Assembly (NCBI GenBank): GCA_902158735.1 | Contig: CABGHG010000025.1 | Span: 1 to 14,899, forward strand | Direction: 5' to 3' | From: Candidatus Methanolliviera sp. GoM_oil | GTDB taxonomy: Archaea > Halobacteriota > Methanoliparia > Methanoliparales > Methanoliparaceae | Length of the DNA: 14,899 nucleotides | Shown here: piece by piece, positions 7,762 to 13,536 of the stretch | Layout: each line of letters starts with the position of its first letter | Position numbering within the stretch: position 1 is the stretch's first letter | The notes under the pieces: generated by a model | What the model saw: the letters and a program-made list of their open reading frames with translations, nothing else | Told to the model about the DNA's origin: nothing | Databases searched by the model: none | Translations under genes and position numbers: made by a program

Positions 7762-8544
7762 ATGATAAAAATGGAATATAAAAACTTGATTATGAAGAGA
7801 AAAGAGCATGTCGGAATTATCACGATGAACCGTCCATATACTCTAAACGCGCTGAACAGTGATCTCATGTCAGAGATGCTGACGGCTTTCGAGGAACTCG
7901 AGGATGATGAGAGAATCGGAGTGATCGTACTCATGGGGGCAGGAAAATCATTTTGCACTGGCCACGATCTGAAGGAGCTTGCGACCCTCTCTCCATTGGA
8001 TAGACGTAAAGTCTTTGGGAGATCCGTTAAAATTTGGGAGTATATTGCTAGAATGACAAAACCCGTGATTGCTGCCGTTCACGGGTATGCGACCGCCGCA
8101 GGATGTGGGATGGCTGCGGCGTGTGATCTGGTCATTGCGTCGGAGGATGCTAAATTTCAGACGCCGGGTGTTGACATAGGGGTTTTCTGCATCACTCCAA
8201 TGGTTCCTCTATCCCGATCGGTGGGGATGAAAAGATCTGTCGAGATGCTCTTCACAGGCGACATAATCAGTGCAAAAGAGGCAGAAAAGATCGGTCTGGT
8301 GAATAAAGTGGTTTCAAATGATAAACTTATGGACTCTGCTCTTGATCTTGCAGAGAGGATCTCAGAGAAAAGTTGGGCGGCACTCCATATAGGTAAACCA
8401 GCCTTCTACTCTATCTTTGATATGGATTACATTCATGCCCTCGAGTACGCGAGAGATTTGATAACACTTGCAAGTACGTCAGAAGAGACGGTGGAAGGAA
8501 TAACCGCCATTTTGGAGAAGAGAGCACCAAGGTGGAAGCATTAA
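7762..8544 (+). CDS. Enoyl-CoA hydratase/isomerase-family (crotonase) protein, ECHDC3-like
   Basis: About 260 residues from ATG 7762 (ATG 7771 is equally possible). The crotonase fold is clear: HVGIITMNRPYTLNALN at the start, CoA/oxyanion segment AGKSFCTGHDLKEL and GYATAAGCGMAAACDLVIAS. The later part (FQTPGVDIGVFCITP, EMLFTGDIISAKEAEKIGLV and the ending GITAILEKRAPRWKH) resembles animal ECHDC3 more than classical hydratases. The two glutamates used for hydration align with glycines (AAGCG-MA and TPG-VD), so simple enoyl-CoA hydratase activity is doubtful although acyl-CoA binding is likely. It stands alone with its own TATA-like region. The true reaction is unknown. Confidence 0.85.
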   Translation: MIKMEYKNLIMKRKEHVGIITMNRPYTLNALNSDLMSEMLTAFEELEDDERIGVIVLMGAGKSFCTGHDLKELATLSPLDRRKVFGRSVKIWEYIARMTKPVIAAVHGYATAAGCGMAAACDLVIASEDAKFQTPGVDIGVFCITPMVPLSRSVGMKRSVEMLFTGDIISAKEAEKIGLVNKVVSNDKLMDSALDLAERISEKSWAALHIGKPAFYSIFDMDYIHALEYARDLITLASTSEETVEGITAILEKRAPRWKH

Positions 8545-8556
8545 AAGGTGAGGGCA

Positions 8557-9282
8557 TTAGAAAGTAAGAGAGGGATTCTCCAGATTCCTTTTAAACTTAT
8601 TTAAAAAGCTCAGTGGAATCTTGGCCAACATGGCATAGTGATCGATTGAGAGAATGGCGTTCATCATCTTTCTAACTACTATCTGCCCATTCCGCACGAT
8701 GGGCTTCTCTTCTATCGTACAGATTATCAATAAGCTTGTGGCAATTGGCCTTGGGACGGTGAAGGCAGATTCAACTCTCATCATCCCCGGGTTTGTTATC
8801 TCAAAGAGGGGTCTCAATTCTCCTCTTTCTCGTGGCCAGGGATACCCCACCTTTTTTTCCAATCTAACTTTATCTGCTTGGCTTCTCAGTTCTTCTGAGA
8901 TCTCAATTAGCGTTTTCCTATTCGCTTCCTCGATGAGGAAGAACCCTCCCTTCTCCTCTATTTGAACTGGGCCAACAATATCTATTTTCATGGGATCTGG
9001 ACATCTGATTCTATCTTTTCCCTCCCAAACACCGCATAAGATTGGAAAATCCTTCAATGCCTCGGCTGCGGATTTGATAATCATAGAGGTGAATGTGATA
9101 CGGATCTTTTTATCCTCTTCCAACGTCCTTTTATACGCGTCTGCATCAGTCATATCGATAGAAATTGAACCGTATGTCGGTCTTGGATGATAATCCGCAT
9201 AGGGGTGTTTTAGATCTTCAGATAAGAGGGATCTAGGTAATCGGTAATAATATCTGCCTGCCTCATCACGCTCTATGTTCAT
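8557..9282 (-). CDS. Stand-alone 2-oxoacid dehydrogenase E2 acyltransferase-domain protein (probably altered catalysis)
   Basis: 241 residues, only the catalytic-type E2 domain; no lipoyl or subunit-binding domain. Family segments are visible in order: ITFTSMIIKSAAEALKDFP, GPVQIEEKGGFFLIEEANRKTL, FEITNPGMM, then AILSIDHYAMLAKIPLSFL near the C terminus. The last should hold the acyltransferase motif HxxxDG, but reads HYAMLA: histidine is kept while Asp and Gly are lost. It therefore may not transfer acyl groups in the usual way. No E1, E3 or lipoyl protein is nearby. GGTGAT five bases before ATG 9282 decides the start (GTG 9294 is the alternative). The gene lies 100 bases after the glycerate kinase stop on the same strand and ends 12 bases from the convergent crotonase gene. 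Confidence 0.75.
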   Translation of the reverse strand: MNIERDEAGRYYYRLPRSLLSEDLKHPYADYHPRPTYGSISIDMTDADAYKRTLEEDKKIRITFTSMIIKSAAEALKDFPILCGVWEGKDRIRCPDPMKIDIVGPVQIEEKGGFFLIEEANRKTLIEISEELRSQADKVRLEKKVGYPWPRERGELRPLFEITNPGMMRVESAFTVPRPIATSLLIICTIEEKPIVRNGQIVVRKMMNAILSIDHYAMLAKIPLSFLNKFKRNLENPSLTF

Positions 9283-9382
9283 AAATATCACCACTGCTCT
9301 ACCAAATAATCTTTCATCTCATTTTAAGGTATCTTATCTATTCTTGCTGACTATATCTTTGACGACCTGTTATCGACCTCTT

Positions 9383-10705
9383 TCACCCAACTAGCAGTAA
9401 CCTCACATCCATCACATTGGTGTTTGTGGGTCCCGTCTTGATCAAATCCCCCAACGATTCAAAGAAGTGATAAGAATCGTTATCTTGAAGATATTTCGTT
9501 GAATCTAAATTTTTTTTGTTTCCCCTATCTATTGAAGAACCGTCTGCGATCGCACCCGTGGCATCGGTCGGTCCATCTGAACCGTCTGTCCCTCCGCTGA
9601 GTATTACGACATCCTCCATCCCGTCGATCTTCATTGCACTCGCCAGGACGAACTCCTGATTTCTTCCGCCCTTTCCATCGCCTTTGATCGTCACCGTCGT
9701 TTCGCCACCAGATATGATGCACGCCGGCGCTTCTATCGGATTTCCACTGGCTCTGATCTCTTTTGCGATGGCAGCATGAACGAAGGCGACGTCTCTTGCT
9801 TCTCCTTCGATCGAAGAAGATAGTATCAATGTATTATATCCACACTCTTTCGCTTTCTGCTCGGCGGATTTCAAAGCCATCATGTTCTTTCCAATGATGA
9901 TATTGTACATTCTATTAAAGATCTTGTCGCCTCTCTTGGGCGTCTCCTCCACCAATCCTTCAACTCCCCTTTTAATTTTATCCATTGCAGATACGGGAAG
10001 TTTTAGATCGTATTTATCGATTATTCTCATGCAATCTTTATAGGTGGATTCGTCCGGTACGGTGGGCCCAGAGGCGATCACATCCATGCGATCCCCCACC
10101 ACATCTGATAAGATGAGTGATATCACGGTCGCTGGATAAGCAACCCTTGCCAATTCTCCCCCTTTGACGCCAGATATGTGCTTTCTCAATGTGTTCATCT
10201 CATCTATGCTTGCACCACAGTCTAAAAGCATCTTCGTTATTCTTTGTTCCTCTTCCAAGCTAATTCCATCTTTTGGAATAGACAATAGTGCTGATCCACC
10301 GCCGGATATAACAGATAGAACCAAATCTCTCTCCCCCAATCCATCGAGCATATTTAAGATCTCTCTTGTACCTTCAACGCCCGCATCATCTGGAATCGGA
10401 TGACCTGCCTCATTTACCTTGATTATCTTTAAAGGGGTTATATGGCCATATTTGACATTTATCGCTCCTCCATCTATCCTATCCTCCAATATGTCCTCTA
10501 AAGCACGCCCCATTGGTGCGGCCGCCTTCCCACAACCGATCACATAGATCCCATCGTAGTTTGAGAGGCCATAACTATTGGCGCCCACCCGTAAAATATC
10601 CCCCTCCAAAGAAACATGCTCTTTAACGGCGATTATGGGATCCACAGCTCTGATAGACGCAAGAAATATCTCCATTGCATCTTTTCTTAGATCCGCTTCG
10701 TTCAT
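9383..10705 (-). CDS. Glycerate 2-kinase (MOFRL family)
   Basis: 440 residues, usual length for the family. It phosphorylates glycerate, in archaea giving 2-phosphoglycerate, which feeds lower glycolysis from glycerate or serine breakdown. Motifs: GCGKAAAPMG (57-66), SGGGSALL (134-141), KGGE (181-184), SDVVGDRMDVIASGPTVPD (200-218), and in the C-terminal MOFRL domain GGRNQEF (346-352) and GTDGSDGPTDATGA (372-385). All key glycine and aspartate positions appear intact. It lies upstream of the E2-like gene on the same strand. A tnpB element is inserted about 40 bases upstream of its start, so its promoter may be altered or supplied by the element. Confidence 0.92.
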   Translation of the reverse strand: MNEADLRKDAMEIFLASIRAVDPIIAVKEHVSLEGDILRVGANSYGLSNYDGIYVIGCGKAAAPMGRALEDILEDRIDGGAINVKYGHITPLKIIKVNEAGHPIPDDAGVEGTREILNMLDGLGERDLVLSVISGGGSALLSIPKDGISLEEEQRITKMLLDCGASIDEMNTLRKHISGVKGGELARVAYPATVISLILSDVVGDRMDVIASGPTVPDESTYKDCMRIIDKYDLKLPVSAMDKIKRGVEGLVEETPKRGDKIFNRMYNIIIGKNMMALKSAEQKAKECGYNTLILSSSIEGEARDVAFVHAAIAKEIRASGNPIEAPACIISGGETTVTIKGDGKGGRNQEFVLASAMKIDGMEDVVILSGGTDGSDGPTDATGAIADGSSIDRGNKKNLDSTKYLQDNDSYHFFESLGDLIKTGPTNTNVMDVRLLLVG

Positions 10706-10744
10706 CCAAAAATCCCTAAGTTTCGAAATAGTTAAGGCTTACCC

Positions 10745-10784
10745 TATTGAATAATCGTGAACTACCCCGCCCTAAAGGGCGAGG
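10745..10784 (-). repeat. Right-end (RE) hairpin of the tnpB element, probable 3' scaffold of its guide RNA
   Basis: On the minus strand the end reads GCCTCGCCC-TTTA-GGGCGGGG and then TAGTTCAC. The five-pair core stem has a four-base loop (perfect over 10768-10781) and overlaps the tnpB stop. In TnpB systems the transcript of this end forms the omega (reRNA) scaffold and the first bases outside the element form the guide. That predicts a guide read leftward from about 10744. No transcript boundary can be seen directly. Confidence 0.5.
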
Positions 10785-12051
10785 CTTCCTGTATCATCCT
10801 TCTCTTTGAGAAGTCCTCAGGCTTAAATTCGGGCAGTCCCTGCCCTACATTCCTTAGTTGCTCAAAAATCGAAGATTTTTGGCATATCGAAAATCCTTTG
10901 GATTTTCGAAGACCTCTTTTTAGAATGTTTATCGCAGCGTTTTGATCTCTATCCATTATTAGTCCACAGAACGGACATTTATGAACCCTTTGACTTAAAG
11001 GTTTTTTAACAATCCTGCCACAACGAGAACATTCTTGACTTGTATTCTTTGGATTAACAAATTCAACTCTCCTACCAGTTTCCTCCGCTTTATAGGATAC
11101 AAAATTCGTTAATTGTGACCATGAAACATGCAAAAATGTTCCATTTTTGCGGCACGAAATCAAAGATTTCGTCGCATCGCTTATAGACTTAGCCAAGTGA
11201 TGATTTTTAAGCATGTTTCTAATTTTTAGATCCTCAAAGACGATTAGATCATAAGTATCAACCAATTTATGACTTATCTTATGTAACAAATCGGTTCTTT
11301 GCTCCTTTACCTTGCTGTGAGTTTTGGCTACTTCAAATCGTCTTTTACCTCGATTATTTGATCTTTTCTTCGATTTACTTAGCCTTCTCTGTCTTCTCGC
11401 TAGTTTTCTCTCGGATTTAGATAGGTATTTAGGGTTATCTTCCGTATTTCCGTTTGAAAGTGTTATTAGATGGCTTATTCCTAAATCTATACCAATTGGG
11501 TTTGTAATTTCTATATACTGATCTGGTTCTTCTATCTCAATCTCAACCGTAAAACAAGCATACCAACGATCTAAATCTCTTTCAACCGTGCAAGTCTTAA
11601 TCTCTGCGTCTTCTGGTATATCTCTATGCTGTTTTATGTTGACAGACCCGATCTTTGAGAGAATTAACTTTCTATCTTCCAACTTGAACCCACGTTGAGG
11701 ATATGTAAAGGAATTATATCTAAATTTTTGTTTGTATCTTGGATAACCAGTTTTCTCCTTTCTCTTAACCCGTCTAAAAAAGTTTTTAAATGCTTTATCT
11801 ATCCTCTTTAAAACGTCTTGAATGACTTGAGAATGGACTTCTTTTAGATCTTCATCAAAGGTTTTAATCTCTTTCAATTGGTTAGCTTGATCGTAATAAT
11901 TGATAGGTTTTCTGCAACATTGCCAAGCATCCCTTCTCTCAGTTAAACAATCATTATAGAGAACTCTACAGGTATTTAACCACTCTTCCAAACAATCCTT
12001 TTGTTCTCGGTTTGGATATATTCTATATTTTAATGCCCTTTTAAGTCTCAT
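10762..12051 (-). CDS. tnpB: TnpB, RNA-guided RuvC nuclease of an IS1341-type element
   Basis: 429 residues. TnpB binds an RNA from the element's right end and cuts DNA matching its guide, helping the element persist. The RuvC triad is kept: D189 in GIDLG, E273 in VFEDLKI and D367/D369 in MDRDQNAAIN. Zinc ligands C341, C344, C359 and C362 surround CSRCG...CPFCG. The N-terminal LKYRIYPN..Q is typical. Two 16-residue insertions are odd: T294-V309 splits the usual ISDA|SWSQ, and R382-E397 splits ILKRGL|QLRNVG. Both are encoded by paired palindromes (separate entries), keep the frame and avoid the catalytic residues, so the protein may still work. Its last residues (SPFRAG) are encoded by the right-end palindrome, as is common in this family. 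The ATG at 12051 matches the second copy's start. Confidence 0.92.
   Translation of the reverse strand: MRLKRALKYRIYPNREQKDCLEEWLNTCRVLYNDCLTERRDAWQCCRKPINYYDQANQLKEIKTFDEDLKEVHSQVIQDVLKRIDKAFKNFFRRVKRKEKTGYPRYKQKFRYNSFTYPQRGFKLEDRKLILSKIGSVNIKQHRDIPEDAEIKTCTVERDLDRWYACFTVEIEIEEPDQYIEITNPIGIDLGISHLITLSNGNTEDNPKYLSKSERKLARRQRRLSKSKKRSNNRGKRRFEVAKTHSKVKEQRTDLLHKISHKLVDTYDLIVFEDLKIRNMLKNHHLAKSISDATKSLISCRKNGTFLHVSWSQLTNFVSYKAEETGRRVEFVNPKNTSQECSRCGRIVKKPLSQRVHKCPFCGLIMDRDQNAAINILKRGLRKSKGFSICQKSSIFEQLRNVGQGLPEFKPEDFSKRRMIQEASPFRAG
10861..10908 (-). repeat. In-frame 48-bp double-palindrome insertion in tnpB (copy 2)
   Basis: Encodes residues 382-397, near the C terminus. It again pairs a 19-base palindrome (10863-10881, CAAAAATC-GAA-GATTTTTG) with a 21-base one (10888-10908, CGAAAATCC-TTT-GGATTTTCG), both perfect with three-base centres. 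Removing it rejoins a TnpB-like ILKRGLQLRN. It has the same size and design as copy 1 but a different base sequence, so it is not a simple duplication. Confidence 0.75.
11125..11172 (-). repeat. In-frame 48-bp double-palindrome insertion in tnpB (copy 1)
   Basis: Encodes residues 294-309 of TnpB, exactly between the halves of the conserved SDA-SWSQ motif. It holds two perfect inverted repeats: 11130-11150 (nine-base arms, three-base centre) and 11154-11172 (eight-base arms, three-base centre). Length is a multiple of three and no stop is created. The arms share the AAATC/GATTT or AAAAATG/CATTTTT theme with the second copy and with rfcS2. Confidence 0.75.
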
Positions 12052-12186
12052 TTAACCTCTAAAGCGATAAATTAATATATTTGTGAGTTTAAATACTTTC
12101 CGGTATGGCGTGAGTTCTTTCATTTGATCTCTAAAGCAACGTCATACTGTTTTATCATCCCCGCCCTAAAGGGCGAGGTTTTCATT
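12052..12186 (-). repeat. Left end (LE) of the tnpB element with two hairpins and the tnpB promoter
   Basis: Outer palindrome at 12159-12178, then an inner hairpin with arms 12102-12111 and 12139-12148 (one mismatch) around a 27-base loop. On the minus strand a TATA-like TATTTAAA (12088-12095) lies 40 bases before the tnpB ATG, the same distance as in the second element. The loop holds a near-copy of the tnpB start region (see findings). Together with 12187-12356 this accounts for the roughly 300-base stretch without a gene. Confidence 0.65.
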
Positions 12187-12306
12187 CATGATAATTCACA
12201 TATCTGATACAGCTAAATTTTTAGCGGTAATCTTCTCCAAAATTCAGCTACATTGAGTAAAAATTTGAGTTTTCTAAGGAACTCTAATGAAGACATACGG
12301 AAAAAC

Positions 12307-12320
12307 TTAATATAATAATA
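12307..12320 (+). promoter_or_regulatory. Likely TATA region of the CARDB-protein gene
   Basis: TTAATATAATAATA is centred about 44 bases before the ATG at 12357. Normal archaeal spacing predicts a short leader of about 18 bases containing the strong GGGAGGAT ribosome site (12343-12350). The rest of 12187-12306 shows only a short inverted repeat, GCTAAATTTTTAGC at 12212-12225. Confidence 0.5.
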
Positions 12321-12356
12321 AGATAAATATTTCATTGCTTGCGGGAGGATAAAAAA

Positions 12357-13424
12357 ATGAACGACGGTAAGATTGGTAAAACAGTTTTTATCTGTCTGAT
12401 ATTATGTATTTCTATGGCATCGGTGGCATCGGCGACGTATCCTTATATTTCCAAGGTATCACCGCAGAATAATGTCGAGATAGTTGATTTGATCGTCTCT
12501 CCAACAACGCCCATCCTGGATGAGCCCATAGATATTGTTGTGATCGTCAGAAACAACGGCGAGTCACCAGAAAATGTTAGGGTCGTGATAAAGAGTGAAT
12601 GGTGGGAAATGATTGAAGAAGATGATATTAAAACCAAAACGGTTGATAATATATCTCAGAGTCAGGAAGAGATCAAGCAAGATGGCCGCTTGATCGACAA
12701 GTTGAAAAGTTGTTGTAATCGTCGCGGTAACCAACAGAACGCACAGCCAAGCGAAGATTCCTCTCAGATCTATCACCCCACTTATCGGAGATTAAAGTGT
12801 CAGGAAATAATTAAAACGTTCAATAACGTTTCGCTAACTCCTGGAGAGGGCCAATCTGTAAAATGTAGATACATACCGAGATACAACCCGCAGGACGAAA
12901 ACGTCCTAAAAAAGAAGAATAAATCATACATGATAAGCGCGAGAGTAATATCTGGTACAAGCCACTTTGATTCGATTAATAAGAGCATAACGGTCGTATC
13001 AGAGCCGCCGAGACATGATCTCTTGATATCCAGTGTGTGCGACGAAAGAGGACGCACGTTTTATAACGATGAGGATGGAAATCCGTTTAATGCGATAAAA
13101 ATGATCGAGGGCAAATCAAAGGCTATTCGTGTGATGATTAAGAATGGGAGCAGGGTCTTCTATGAAGATGCCATTGTATCGATTAGAATAGGTGGAAAAG
13201 ATGGGATGGTTCTCGGAGCGAACGCGGTAAAAATAGGGCCCAAAGAGGTTGGAGTCGCCACCATAAGTTTGGACACTGGAGCTATCAAACCTGGCACATA
13301 CAAATTGTATGTAGAGGTGAAACCAGTTAAAGGAGAGGTCAATCTAATGAATAATTCGACCATCAAGAGACTAATCGTAGAAGAGAAAGATGAAAGACGG
13401 GTTGTTAGAAGCAGACTGATTTAA
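12357..13424 (+). CDS. Exported CARDB-domain protein
   Basis: 355 residues from the ATG at 12357, chosen because GGGAGG sits 8 bases upstream; an in-frame TTG at 12339 is rejected. A signal peptide is clear: K5 and K8, hydrophobic core 9-20, and a likely cut after ASA (26). Two CARDB-like beta-sandwich regions follow: about 33-170, with VDLIVSPTTPILDEPIDIVV and RNNGESPENV, and about 205-345, with DLLISSV, IKPGTYKLYVEV and EVNLMNNSTIKRLIV. CARDB domains are cell-surface adhesion or scaffold modules in archaea. The first is interrupted by a polar loop (about 87-145) with a Cys pair and many Gln/Asn. No membrane anchor or sorting signal is seen at the C terminus, so it may be released or bound by partners. 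It lies between tnpB-element ends. Confidence 0.8.
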   Translation: MNDGKIGKTVFICLILCISMASVASATYPYISKVSPQNNVEIVDLIVSPTTPILDEPIDIVVIVRNNGESPENVRVVIKSEWWEMIEEDDIKTKTVDNISQSQEEIKQDGRLIDKLKSCCNRRGNQQNAQPSEDSSQIYHPTYRRLKCQEIIKTFNNVSLTPGEGQSVKCRYIPRYNPQDENVLKKKNKSYMISARVISGTSHFDSINKSITVVSEPPRHDLLISSVCDERGRTFYNDEDGNPFNAIKMIEGKSKAIRVMIKNGSRVFYEDAIVSIRIGGKDGMVLGANAVKIGPKEVGVATISLDTGAIKPGTYKLYVEVKPVKGEVNLMNNSTIKRLIVEEKDERRVVRSRLI

Positions 13425-13436
13425 ATATTTCGCCAA

Positions 13437-13477
13437 GAAGTCCCCTTCCGAAAGGGAGGGGTGGTTCACTATAAATC
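13437..13477 (+). repeat. Orphan right-end-like hairpin (tnpB-family RE); may also end CARDB transcription
   Basis: CCCCTTCC-GAAA-GGGAGGGG (13442-13461) forms an eight-pair stem, one pair a G-T wobble, capped by a GNRA-type loop. Its flanks match the RE at 10745-10784 read minus: GAAG before, then GGGGT-GTTCAC-AT-A-TC after. No tnpB lies upstream on this strand. It starts 13 bases after the CARDB stop, and a T-run follows at 13491-13497, so terminator use is plausible. Confidence 0.55.
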
Positions 13478-13536
13478 TTTAGCGTTCTTATTTTTTTATC
13501 CTCCTTTGAGGACTCCATCCAAAAGATTGTGATAGT

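Larger units (their letters stand above)
10745..12186 (-). mobile_element. IS200/IS605-superfamily, IS1341-type (tnpB-only) element, complete
   Basis: A single tnpB without tnpA lies between a left-end hairpin region (12052-12186) and a right-end hairpin (10745-10784). The palindrome CCCCGCCCTAAAGGGCGAGG occurs identically at 10765-10784 and 12159-12178. The left end matches that of the second element at 14626-14773, including the outer AATGAAAAC and the inner GGGGATGATAAAAC. Exact cut sites are estimates, made by comparing the two left ends and the right-end-like copy at 13437. Movement would need a TnpA made elsewhere. Confidence 0.7.

Noticed and set aside
12671..12695. An inverted repeat GATCAAGC...GCTTGATC in the polar loop of the CARDB gene.
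   Set aside because: Eight-base arms with a nine-base centre are expected a few times by chance in a window of this size, and it lacks the three-base centre of the other insertions.
12344..13504. A 15-base inverted repeat (GGAGGATAAAAAAAT) flanking the CARDB gene at 12344-12358 and 13490-13504.
   Set aside because: It consists of a ribosome site plus an A-tract on one side and a T-run on the other. This is low complexity and likely chance, with no other sign of a transposon end.
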